In this document: positions 37,801 through 48,689 of the stretch, piece after piece | Layout: each line of letters begins with the position of its first letter | Position numbering within the stretch: the first letter of the stretch is position 1 | NCBI GenBank assembly: GCA_965112735.1 | Contig: OZ218960.1 | Span: forward strand, 2,356,001 to 2,420,000 | Length of the DNA: 64,000 nt | Reading direction: 5' to 3' | DNA from: Phaeosaccion multiseriatum | Lineage: Eukaryota; Ochrophyta, other classes | Program-made: the position numbers and the translations under genes | The notes under the pieces: generated by a model | The model's database searches: none | The model's input: only the letters and a program-made list of their open reading frames with translations | What the model was told of the DNA's origin: nothing

Positions 37801-38439
37801 AAGTGCGGCACAAGGCACAAGAGAGGAGCCGAGTGGAGAGAGGTAGAGGGGACGGGCGGGAGGAGAGGGGAGGGATGGCAGTGGATGGGTTGGGAAGGGT
37901 GAGAAGGGGGTACGGTACAGCGCTAGTCCAAAGACTAAAAAAGATGGTGAGAGTGACCCTCCACCAGCGAGGCAAGGCACACTCGATATCGCGTGCGGCG
38001 TAGAGATGCGAACATGGAAGAAAGACGTGACCTCAGTGAGAGCGGGGGGTGAGGTGTGCCCACGACTGTACTCGCCACGAGCAGGGCAGCAGGAAGGGGC
38101 AATGGGAGCGGTGCACAATCCTTGAGAGCCACTGGGGCAAAGCGAACAGAGACCAGGTAAGGTGCTTGCTTTTCCAAAAGCAAAGGGGGCCCGGAGGGGT
38201 GCCTTCCGCAGCAACCGAGCAGGGAGCAAGGGAGAAAGAGTCCAGCAACGCCAGCACCCACCTGATGCTCGATCTTGTTTTTGAGGAGCTGCTTCTTGCG
38301 CAGCACCTTCAATGCCACGATGTACCCGCTCTTCTTCTCTCTGGCCAAGTACACGCAGCCGAACTTGCCCATGCCCAGCTTCCTGCCAATGTCAAAGTCA
38401 TCCAAGCACCAATCTCGGGCTGCAGGCGCATGCGGTTGG

Positions 38440-38472
<33 letters not shown>

Positions 38473-38603
38473 GTGGGTGTGCCCTTCATTCCAAATTCCT
38501 GCTTCGAGTTTTCCTTGTCTTCCTCCGTAGCGGAAGAATGGGGAGCAGGGCTGCTGCTGTACCCTACTTTCTTGGAGGGCGGAGGGGGCATGTCGCTCGG
38601 CAT
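34854..38603 (-). CDS. Aurora-type Ser/Thr protein kinase, 6 exons
   Basis: Mitotic kinase family member. Exons in transcript order: 38262-38603, 37572-37717, 36244-36472, 35775-35935, 35145-35222, 34854-34944, giving 348 residues. The catalytic domain follows a 70-residue disordered N-terminus with a poly-Gln run. Visible motifs are [19 protein letters not shown] (Gly loop), VALKVLRKK (Lys), [31 protein letters not shown] (DFG, with the Aurora signature [11 protein letters not shown] and an activation-loop Thr) and DYLSPEMIE. The intron after PEMIE uses a GC donor (GAG/GCGAGT): phase and the family alignment (PEMIE-G-x-x-H) exclude other choices. The donor of exon 4 is uncertain. The canonical GT site lies inside a minisatellite copy and would insert about 14 residues after YVIT. 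It shares a 781-bp divergent region with the E1-alpha gene. Confidence 0.9.
35226..35815 (-). repeat. 41-bp minisatellite with a 46-bp variant unit, Aurora kinase intron 4
   Basis: About 13 copies of a unit containing GGCAGTACCGAGTGTCAGGA. Units of 41 bp alternate with slightly longer variants that carry an extra GGGGAGTGTCAGGACA. Since 41 is not a multiple of 3, all three frames stay open across the array, giving spurious proteins of about 200 residues. On the gene strand each copy contains CTCGGTACTG, a donor-like site. Confidence 0.93.
36600..37560 (-). repeat. about 950-bp pyrimidine-rich minisatellite in Aurora kinase intron 2
   Basis: Imperfect tandem array built of CCCTCCCTTCCTTCCTTCTC, then TCCCTCCGTC (plus strand). 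Unit length varies between about 28 and 37 bp. Its open frames ([11 protein letters not shown] on one strand, EGRREGEK-type on the other) are repeat artefacts inside the intron between 36472 and 37572. Confidence 0.92.
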
Positions 38604-39384
38604 TGCACACACAGACCGGTCGCTGCTGCGATCACACCGAAGGCAATACTAGGCTTCCTTCTTCTGCTGCCTCCCGCGGCTACCGCGCCTACGCAATGCA
38701 AAGGGCCTTTCCGCTCCGCCCTTAGGCACTGCGCTGGCTCGATTCCTCTCTCCAGACTCTTCTGTTCGAATTGGCGGCTACCCCACGAGCTCTGTAGCCT
38801 TCACGCTCTACCACTTCTGGAGCTAGGGGCTGCCACTCGAGGGCTTTCTTTTCCTCTCTCTCCTTTCACACGCTTTTCACTTTTCCCTCTCCTCACCTTT
38901 TGATGGATGTGGCCGTTGGGACTTTATGCGCGACTTTTTGTGTCGAGCAGATCGATTAAATTTCCGTTTGATGGACACCTGCCTGTACTGGTTGAAGAAG
39001 GACTGGGCTTTGACATTGCGATCATTGCTGAAGCCCTTCCCTCTTGAAAGACTACTACCCTTACCCTGAGGCTACTGCTGTGCTACTGAGGAATGGGCAC
39101 AGGAAGCGAGCGGACAGGGAAGACCTGCCAATCGGTCCGTTTTTGGAGGAGAAAGAAAGAGCCCCTCTTGAGTTGAGGCCGCCTCCTTTCGGAAGGCCCT
39201 CTGGTCCTCTCCCCCTGCGTCCCCCGCCCCTCTCGCTGGGCCAGAGAGGGCGAGAGAGAGACACCAACTCAGTAGGAAGTGCTCCACCAGCAGTGATAGC
39301 GGCAGCCGCTGGACCTAAAAGTCAGAGAGGCAGCGGACAGAGGTTGCTGTGTGTCAGCTCCCGCTGGCGGTTAGCAGCTTCTCG
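38604..39384. promoter_or_regulatory. divergent promoter region, Aurora kinase / E1-alpha
   Basis: 781 bp between head-to-head start codons. It is not repetitive, unlike the introns. A reading frame continues upstream of the E1-alpha ATG in another phase but has no family resemblance, so this is treated as 5' UTR and promoter. Confidence 0.5.
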
Positions 39385-41337
39385 ATGCAGCGCCTTTGGG
39401 GCCTCAGGAGCAGCAGAAGCCACTGGCTGCGGGGCTGGAGGGCAGTTTCGTATGCTTGTGGGAGTGTCCCACCAGGCAGAAGCAGCGGTGGGGGCCGCGG
39501 AGAGGCAGGTGGCGAAGGTGGCCAGAAAGGAAGCAGGCCACGGCAACAGTACCACTTGGTGTATAGACCCAATCATCAGCGCCCATCGCAAGGAAGCTAT
39601 GGCCGTGTGCCCGGAAAGAGAAGTCTCAGCAGTGCGAACGCTGCTGCGGAAGCGGAAGAAGAAGAAGAAGAATCCTCTGCTTCCACGCGAGGAGGGAAGG
39701 AGGAATCAGCGGCAGGGAACGAGGACAAGACAATAGCAGATGATGGGGGGAAACCAGGAGGATCGACGCCGGTCCCCGCAGCCCCGTCTCGCCACATGTA
39801 CACAGGGCGACAAGGGAGGGGGCTCCCCTTCACGAGCAGCCTGCACATGGTGGGGGAGGGGGACTTCCCAGACTGGCCTGTGTACCAAGTGTTGCAGCAA
39901 GACGGCACGCTCTGTGCAGGTACGTACAACGAGAGTGCGACGTGCATGTATGCTACATACGTATGTGTGTGTGTGTGTGTGTCAGGGCCTTCAACCAGGG
40001 CCAGCTCGTGTGCCGTGCTACTCCATGAGTAGTGCCACGCAACAAAGCCGATCCTGTCCTGGCCTATGGCCGCAGCGCCAGCGGAGACACCACACTGCCC
40101 TGAGACCGAAGCTTGACCCCCCCTCCCCCCTCCGTCCTCTCTCCCTCTATTTCTCTCCCTCCCTCCCTCCCTCCCTCCCTCCCTCCGTCCCTCCCTCCCT
40201 CCCTCCCTCCCTCCCCTCCCCTTTAACTAGCAGGAGCGGAGGAGCCGGCAACGATGGACAAGGCGCTGGCCATGCGCATTTACGAGCATATGGTGAGGAG
40301 AGGAGTAGACCCAGCTACCACCTCCATCCGCGCCGCATTTGTTAGTTGTATACCGACTGCTGCTGCATGGCCGACTGCTGTATCACCAACTGTCCCACAC
40401 CGCCCCCCCCCCCACCCCCCACTGTCTCACAGATTCGACTGCGTGAGATGGATACAGTCTTCTACAACGCACAGAGGCAAGGACGCATTTCATTCTACAT
40501 GACCTCGGGGGGGGAGGAGGGCTTACAGATGGCAGCAGCAGCAGCCTTGGACCAAGGGGACACCGTTTTTGGGCAGTACCGGGAGGTGAGGGAGGGGAGC
40601 GGAGCGGAGGGGAGGGGGGGAGAGGGTGAGAGGGTGAGAGGGAGGGAGGAAGGGGAGGGGAGGGGAGAGGGAGGGAGGCAGAGAAGGAAAGGGGGAGGAA
40701 GGAGGGATGAAGGAAGGAAGGAAGGAAGAAAGGAAGGGTTACCTCAGCTCTTCCCCCTCCTCCTCCTCCTCCTCCTCCTCCTTCAGGCGGGTCTACTAAT
40801 GTGGCGTGGCTTCTCCCTTCCCGAGGTGGCCGATCAGCTCTTCTCCAACTGCGATGATTTGGGCAAGGGCAGGCAGATGCCCATGCACTTCGGGAGCAGG
40901 GCCTTGAGGTGAGGACGCTTACGTACGTACACACACGAATATACACACACCAACACACCCCTCCCTCTGTATCACCAACTCCCTCCCTCCCTCCCTCCCT
41001 CTGTAGGTATCACACTATCTCCTCTCCGCTGGCCACACAAATTCCTCACGCAGTCGGGGCAGCCTATGCCAACAAAATCGCAGGGGAGGAGCAGGTGCGG
41101 GGGGGGGGCGAGGGAGAGAGGGGGAGGTGGATGGGAGGGGGGGGGGGCGAGGGAGGGAGGGGGGAGGGAAACCGCCGTCGGCATACGCATTGATTCCTTC
41201 CTTCGTCTGTCTGTGCTCAAGGCATTGCTTCCTCGGAGTGTTGTCTTTTCATCAGCACCCCCCCCCCTCTTTCTTCTTCCTCCCCCTTCTCGCCCTCCCC
41301 CCCCCTTCCTCCCCCTCCCCTTCTCCCCCGCCCTTCC

Positions 41338-41372
<35 letters not shown>

Positions 41373-43587
41373 CCCTTCCTCCTCCTCCCCTTCCTCCTCC
41401 TCCCCTTCCTCCTCCCTCCCGCCCCCCCAAAGGCCGTCATCTGCTTCTTTGGCGAGGGGGCCGCGAGCGAGGGGGACTTTCATGCCGCACTAAACTTTGC
41501 AGCCACAACTGAGGCCCCTGTCATTTTCTTCTGTCGCAACAACGGTTACGCCATCTCCACGCCAGCGGAGGAGCAGTACAGAGGTCGGTGGGAGGGAGGA
41601 GGGGGGGGATGGGGGGGGAGGGAGGGAGAGAGGGAGGGAGAGAGGGAAGGGGAGGGAGGGACGGAGGAAGGGAAGGAGAGATGAAGGGGAGGGAGGGAGG
41701 GAGGGAGGGAGGGAGGGAGAGAGGGAGGGAGAGAGGGAAGGGGAGGGAGGGACGGAGGAAGGGAAGGAGAGAGGGAGGGAGAGGGGGAGGAGGAGGGGGG
41801 AGGGGGGAGGGACGGAGGGAGGGAGGGAGGGGGAGAGGGAGAGAAGGGGAGGGAGAGAGGGAGGGAGGGAGAGAGGGAGGGAGAGAGGGAAGGGGAGGGA
41901 GGGAGAGAGGGAAGGAGGGAGGAAGGGAGGAGCACCGGCGGTCACCATTGGTGACAGAAACAAACACAGCTTGCGAAATCAAATGCATCAGCCCGTGCCA
42001 ACAAACCACCGATGTCCCCTCGCCCCCCCTCGTTCCCCCTCCCTCCCTCCCTCTCTCCCTCCCTCCCTCCCTCCCTCCCTCCCTCCCTCCTTCCCTCCCT
42101 CCCTCCCTCCCTCCCTCCCTCCCTCCTCCCTCCTCAGGCGACGGAATTGTGTCTCGGGCTCCTGGCTATGGGCTGCCCGGCATACGAGTGGACGGTAACG
42201 ACCCTCTTGCCGTGTTCAACGCCGTCGGAGAGGCCCGGCGGATGGCAGTGGAAGAGCATCAGCCCGTGCTGATTGAGGCCATGACATATCGGGTTGGGCA
42301 CCACAGGTGAGGGAGGGAGGGTAGGCGGGTGGGTAGTAAGTCAATGGGTGGGTGGGTGGGTGGGTGGGTGGGTGGGTGGGTGAGGGTATGGGTGGTGGTA
42401 AGTCAATGGGCCAAGGGTCAAGTGAGTGACTGATTGAGTGACGTGTCTTCGTCTGTGCCGTGCTATGGTACGGTGGAGATGAGAAGTGACTCGATGCACC
42501 TCCTGCCCCCCCCCCTCCACTCTCTCTCTTATTCACTCACTCACTCACTCACTCACTCACTCCCTCCCTCACTCACTCACTCACTCACTCACTCATTCAT
42601 TCACTCCTTCATTCACTCACTCATTCACTCACTCACTCACTCACTTCACTCACTCACTCACTCACTCACTTCACTCACTCATTCACTCACTCACCACACT
42701 CACTCACTCGCTCACTCACTCACTCGCTCACTCACTCACTCACTCACTCACTCACTCACTCACTCACTCATTCACTCACTCATTCACTCACTCATTCACT
42801 TACTCACTCACTCACTCACTCACTCACTCACTCATTCACTCATTCACTCACTCATTCACTCACTCACTCACTCACTCAGTCACTCACTCACTCACTCACT
42901 CACTCACTCACTCCATCACTCACTCACACACTCCCTTACTCAACTCCCTCCCTCCCTCCCTCCCTCCCTCCCTCCCTCCCTCCCTCCCTCCCTCCCTCCA
43001 TCACTCACTCACTCACTCAACTCCCTCCCTCCCTCCCTCCCTCCCTCCCTCAGCACATCTGACGATTGGTCCCGCTATCGGCCCAAGAGCGAAGTGGAGC
43101 AATGGCAGCAGCACGCTTGCCCCCTCCAGCGCTTCAAGGCCTTCCTCCTGGCCAAGGGGTGGTGGGACGAGGGAAGGGATGTCAAGCTCAGGGACACAGA
43201 GCGTATCAACGTCATCAGGTGAGGGAGCAGTAAGTCAAGGGGTGTGTGTGTGAGTGAGTACTATGTCAATTATTCTGGGGCTGAGTGAGTGGCTGCGTGA
43301 GGGGTTAGAGAGTGAGCGAGTGAGTGGATGGAAGAGTGAGGGGGTGTGAGTGAGTGAGTGAGTGAGTGAGTGAGTGAGTGAGTGAGTGAGTGTGCGTGTG
43401 TATTTATGACTCCCTCACCCTCACCCTCCCCCCCCTTAGGGCCTTGGAGGAGGCGGAGGCCAAGAAGAAGCCCCCTCTGTCCTCCCTGTTCGAGGAGGTG
43501 TATTCCGTCATGCCTCCCGCCCTGAGCGAGCAGAGGGACCACCTCATGAAGCACATCGCAAAGTACCCACACAAGTACCCACACTGA
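39385..43587 (+). CDS. BCKDHA: branched-chain 2-oxoacid dehydrogenase E1 subunit alpha, 9 exons
   Basis: TPP-dependent decarboxylating subunit of the mitochondrial BCKDH complex in Val/Leu/Ile catabolism. Exons 39385-39919, 40231-40340, 40433-40585, 40787-40908, 41007-41094, 41433-41583, 42138-42306, 43054-43218 and 43440-43587 give 546 residues, all in phase. Visible are [24 protein letters not shown], the TPP motif [16 protein letters not shown] ending at [19 protein letters not shown] (reconstituted across a junction), and [16 protein letters not shown], the family's phosphorylatable Ser loop, also rebuilt across a junction. The N-terminus ([19 protein letters not shown]) is Arg-rich without acids, as expected for a mitochondrial presequence. 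Exon 2 has tandem acceptors (TAG/CAG), so one Ala may be optional. An acidic linker precedes the catalytic domain. High confidence. Confidence 0.95.
41584..42137 (+). repeat. (GGGA)n then (CCCT)n opposed arrays in E1-alpha intron 6
   Basis: Purine-rich GGGA/GAGAGGGA tetranucleotides (about 41590-41935) are followed, after about 90 bp of unique sequence, by CCCT repeats (about 42035-42130). The two tracts are mutually complementary, so the pre-mRNA could form a long hairpin bringing donor and acceptor together (inference). Confidence 0.85.
42307..43053 (+). repeat. (TCAC)n and (CCCT)n array in E1-alpha intron 7
   Basis: About 400 bp of TCAC/TCAT tetranucleotides (about 42530-42935) is followed by CCCT repeats to the acceptor CCCTCAG. 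The 5' end is a donor-anchored GTGAGGGAGGGAGG and a (GGGT)n tract. Long Thr-His-Ser-Leu frames here are artefacts. Confidence 0.92.
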
Positions 43588-44063
43588 CGCACTAAGTGCC
43601 CCACACAAGTACCCACACTGACGCAATAAGGCACGAAGGCACTTAGGCACTGAGAGCACTGAGGGTCTCATGGCTTAGCTACTCATGGGGTGTAGCTACT
43701 GAGGGCTTCATGGCTGAGCTACTCATGGGGTCTAGCTACAGTACTGAGGCACTGAGGGGCTGGACATGATGGCTTCGCTACTGAGGGTCTGGGAAATGAT
43801 TGCCTCTAGTGGGGACCTCTTGGCTACTGATAGCCACCATGGAACAAAGTAGACACTTCAAGGCACTGAGGGCATAGCTGCTACTGAGATGCCTGTCTGC
43901 TGACGGCTCAGCTACCGTGAGCTTAGCCCACAACCCACCACTAGCCCGGCCATCAGTGGCAGGGTCCTCTGTTGCTTGACCCTTACAAGCCTGGCCATCG
44001 GCAGAGGGAATGTGCGGTGGTGCGTGAGGAGGGCGCATGGATGGTGTTGGAGGTGGGGGTAGG

Positions 44064-44101
<38 letters not shown>

Positions 44102-44133
44102 GGGGAGAGAGAGAGAGAGAGAGGGAGAGGGGG

Positions 44134-44164
<31 letters not shown>

Positions 44165-44168
44165 CAGG

Positions 44169-44219
<51 letters not shown>

Positions 44220-45489
44220 AGGAAGAGAGAGAGAGAGAGGGAGAGGGAGAGGGAGAGAGAGAGCCGACCGCCAGCGCCAGCGGAGGCAGAGGGGACGAAG
44301 GGCCCCCCCGGGCAAGCCCTTGCCTTCTTTGCTTCGCCTCTCTCTCTCTCTGCCTCTTCTCTTGCATGCGCGGCGGAGGGGGGGAAGGCTTACTTGTTAC
44401 CACAGGGGCTTACCACACACCACACGCGGGACGGGAAATGGGGTGAACAAAGTGTAACATATGGAGTGTGGTTGGGGTGAACAAATTATACCCAAAAAGG
44501 AGTGTAGATACTGTACTAGTGGATACTTATGGATACGTGTGTGTATGTGGAATGGTTGATTGTAAACAAAGCACAGCCCTTGGCCTTGTAAATAGTATAC
44601 GGCTGCACTGACTGTAAGTTATGTATGTACTTCGAAGTATTATGTATGTATGTATATAACATACCTCGCCTGCAGGTACTCTTTCACGTCATGTCATACG
44701 ACAAAGACTGATACCCCCAAACTTCTCCTTGTTGAGTGGGCAAGGCAAGGAAGGAAACCCCTGCCTCCCTGAGCACTCTCTCCATCTGTCTCTCCATCTA
44801 CTTCATCTGTCTCTCCATCTACTTCATCTGTCTCTCCAGATGCACACCCACAGGCATCTTCCGCTCTATCCCGACACCCATCACCCCCCCCCCCCTTGCC
44901 CTGTCAGTAGGCCCTTCGCAGTCGGGGGTGAGTAAGTCAGTAAGTCAGTTCGTCAGTTCGTCAATTCGTCAGTTCGTCAGTTCAGAAGGGCGTGGCTGGG
45001 TGGGGGTGCGTAAGTCACCAAGGAAGAAGGGTGCACACCACTGTTGTCGTCCTGTCACTCCGCAGGGGTGTGCGCTCCCTCCCCCTCTGCCACAAGTCGC
45101 ACAAAGAACTCTGCTGTTGTCTGGCCCTGAGGGGAGGGGGGGGGGAGGAGAGAGGGTGAGATGGCAGTGGATTGGTGGAGGAAGGAAGCAGAGAAACAAC
45201 ACACAACAAACACCCCCCAAAGTAGAGACAAGACACCCCCAAGCCAATGACTGCTGTATCACTCACTCACTCACTCACGTACTCACTCACTCATGCACTC
45301 ACTCCTCCCTCCCTCACTCCCTCCCTCCCTCACTCCCTCCCTCACTCCCTCCCTTCCTCCCTCACTCCCTCCCTCCTCCCTCACTCACTCCCTCCCTCCC
45401 TCCCTCCCTCCCTCCCTCCCTCCCTCCCTCCCTCCCTCCCTTCCTCCCCCCCTCCCTCCCTCCCTCCCTCCCTCCCTCCCCTCCCTCCC
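43588..45489. other. 1.9-kb convergent intergenic region with short tandem duplications
   Basis: Lies between the E1-alpha stop (+) and the NYN-protein stop (-). It contains a duplicated CCCACACAAGTACCCACACTG spanning the E1-alpha stop (43567-43624), a two-copy repeat of about 37 bp (ATGGCTGAGCTACTCATGGG, 43670-43737), a 200-bp (GA)n tract (44069-44265), a 22-bp unit TCCATCTACTTCATCTGTCT repeated near 44780-44840, and CCCT/TCAC arrays (45259-45490). No gene was recognised. Confidence 0.6.
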
Positions 45490-48400
45490 TCAGGCCCTCA
45501 CCATGGTGCAGCAGAACCTTGTCGGGTGCATTTGCATGAAGAGGTTGAGCCCCCCAAAGTGCTTCTTGAGCGTGACAAGCGCTGTGGATGCGCTGCCGGG
45601 GATACTCCTATTCGCGAGGAAGCGTCCCACATCTCGGGAGCTCACCTGAGCACATGAGTGAGTCAGTCAGTCAGGAGTAAGGCAGTGACTGAGCCAGTCA
45701 GGAGTAAGTCAGTGAGTGAGTCAGTCAGGAGTAAGCCAGTAAACAGTCCGTCAGTCGATAGAGAATGCGCAGGGGAGGGAAGGCGTGGTTTCTCTCCCTC
45801 GTCTCCCTCTCTCGCTCCTTCCCTCCCTCCCTCCCTCCCTCCCTCCCTCCTCCCTCCCTCCCTGCCTACCTCCCTCCCTCACTCCCTCCCTCCCTCCCTC
45901 CTCCCCCTTCCCTCCTTCCCTCTCTCGCTCGTCACTCCACTCACCGTGCCACCGACTCTGCCGATGTAGTCCTCTACCATCTCGAACAGGGCCTTCGAGA
46001 CCTCGGCACTGCGCAGAGAGATTGAGAGGCCGTTCAGACAGAGAGAGGGTTAGGATGGGGGGGGGGGGGAGACAGATAGAAGAGAGAGAGAGCGACAAGA
46101 GAGAGAGACAGAGAGGGAAAGAGAGAGAAAAGGGGGTGGGGGAGGAGATGAGAGAGGAGAGAAACAAAGAGAGACAGAGAGGGGAGAGAGACACACAGAG
46201 ACGAGGGCAGATGGGAAGGGGAAGGAAGGGCATAAATCTCCCATCTCCTCCATTGCCATCCCCCCTCCATCCATTGCCATCCTCCCTCCATCCATTGCCA
46301 TCCTCCGCTCAACCAGCGGTCTCTCCTCTGACCCCATCCACTGTCATCCCCCCTCCATCCACTGCCATCCTCCCTCCATCCCCTGCCATCCTCCCTCCTT
46401 CCACTGCCATCCTCCCTCCCTCCTCCATCCACTGCCATCCTCCCTCCCTCCTCCATCCACTGCCATCCTCCCTCCCTCCATCCACTGCCGTTCCCTCCCT
46501 CCCTCCACAAAAACCGACCCTGAACACCGACCTTCGAGTGTTTTGCGAGGGTGTTTGAGTGGTGGAGGTGGATACCAAAGAGGAGGAGCCAGAGCCCGCC
46601 CCCCCCCTTTTCCCACCCACGTCGCCCCCTATGCGCGAGAAGCCCGGCGTGGCAAGCACCCTCTTGAGCCGCTCCTGGGGGTCCTGTGCTTGTGGTGCTT
46701 GTGGTGGTGAGTGTGCTTGTTCATCGCTGCTGTCCACTCCCTCCCCAACCTCACTACCACCCTCGTCTTCGCTCTCTTCGTGCTGCAGCTGCTGCTGCTG
46801 GTAGTGGTGGTGGTGGTGGTGGTGGTGGTGATGGTGATGGGTCATGGGTCGGGATGGTGACGGTGATGGTGGTGGTGTTTGAGAAAGACGGAACGCACAG
46901 GAAAGGGGGGCGGGAAGCGCACGGTGTCAACAACGGGTACAGGCCTCCTCCCACCTCTCCACCCCCTCCCTCCCTCCCTCTCTCCTCCCCCTCCCTCCCT
47001 CCCTCCCTCCCTCCCTCCCTCCCTCCCTCCCTCCCTCCCTCCCTCTCCCCCTCCCCACCCCCCCCTCTTCCCTCCTTCCCTCCTCTGTCCCTCCCCCCCT
47101 CCCCCTCCCCCCCATAAGTCACACAAGTCACTCACTCACCCTCCTGTCCATCAGCCGCTCTATTAAGTCTCCCTTCTTGCCCGTCACAGGGAGTCCCTCT
47201 GCCTTGAGCAACTCCTTGAGCGACACGACTTTCAAAGCCTTCAACGCCTGCTCTCTCAAACGAGTCAAACGACGGGGGGGGACACCGGGGGGGGACCGCA
47301 GGGGGTGATGCACCCGGGGAGTAATTGATGCCCGGGAGAGAGAGAGGGGGGGGGGGGTGGGGACGCAAAGGGGGGATGCGATTGATGAGGCAGCAGCTAA
47401 AAGGGCTGGCAAGGGGCAAAGGCTCGCAGCATGGCAGCGCAGCATCACAGCAGCCACAGCAGCACTTGGTGATACAGCGTTAGAAGTTGGGCATTGCAAC
47501 GACTCTCGGCACAAGAAGGTGTTAGCACGCGCCCCCCTCCCCCTTGTATCACCAACACGCCACCCATCGTACCTGCAAGTCCTCCTCTCGCATCGCCTCA
47601 TCAATCTCGCCCCCCCTGCCCCCCTCTATACCCCCCTCTACGCCCCTCCCGCCCCCCGCCGCCCCCTCCAGCGCAGCCCCCGTTGGGAAGTCTCCTACTC
47701 CTCCGCCCCCCCCCCCCCCCGCTCCCCCCGCCCCCCCCGCCCCCAAGCCAATCTTGGCGCTCATCATGGAGCTGCTATCGTCTGAAAGAAGAACAAGGAA
47801 TTCATACTCGCCGGGCTTGGTCCTGAGGAGTGTTAACGTTAAAAAGGGAGTGTGTTAATGGTCCTTTAATGGTCCGAAGGAGTGTTACGAGGGGGTGTGT
47901 TTAATGGTCCTGGGGAGCGTTAACGTTCAGAAGGGGGTGTAAATGGTCCTGATGAGTGTTGAAAGGGAAAGGGAGTGCGTTGAGAAGGGGCATGAAGGTG
48001 AAAAGGGGGGCAGTGGGGGGGCACCCATACAGTGAGGGAGTGAGTTTGTGAGTGAGTGAGTGAATGAGTGGGTGGGTGAGTGAGTGGGTGAGGGAGTGAA
48101 TGAGTGAGTGAGAGGAGGGTGTGAGTGAATGATTGAGGGAGTGAGTTTGTGAGTGAGTGAGTGAGTGAATGAGTGGATGGGTGAGTGAGTGAATGAGTGG
48201 GTGGGCGAGTGAGTGGGTGAGGGAGTGAATGAGTGGGTGGGTGAGTGCGGGAGTGAGTGAGTGAGTGAGTGAGTGAGTGAGGGAGCGAGTGAGTGAGTGA
48301 GGGAGTGAGTGGGTGAGTGAGTGGGTGAGTTAGTTAGTGAGTGGGTGAGTGAATGAGTGTGTGACGCAGGCAGTACGTAGGCAGTACGTAGGCATCCATA

Positions 48401-48648
48401 CAGTGCATATCGTACGTAGGTAGGCATACACTAGTACGTAGGAAGGCATACATAGGCATACATAAGCAAGACCCCAAGCCTTGAAGCTGAGGCTAACATA
48501 CCTAAACTCGAACTCCTCCTGCCCGTAGTCCTCTAAAAAGCCCCGAAGGGTGCCTGCTTGCTTCTTGATGAGGTTGAGAGCGCTCTTGCCCTCCACAAGG
48601 AGGGCCTGCAGCTCCCTCCCAAGGTCTCGAGAGCTGAGTAGAGGGAGG

Positions 48649-48689
<41 letters not shown>

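Noticed and set aside
36139-38229. A 696-codon minus-strand frame (and 393-436 codon frames on both strands) across 36.5-37.8 kb
   Set aside because: Most codons are tandem repeat (EGRREGEK or [11 protein letters not shown]). The kinase motifs at its ends belong to separate Aurora exons joined by ordinary splices.
39044-39736. A 230-codon frame upstream of and overlapping E1-alpha exon 1
   Set aside because: It is out of frame with the recognised protein and has no family resemblance. The ATG at 39385 in the correct frame begins an Arg-rich presequence.
42434-43253. [14 protein letters not shown] proteins
   Set aside because: Translation of (TCAC)n in E1-alpha intron 7; only the last 165 bp is exon.
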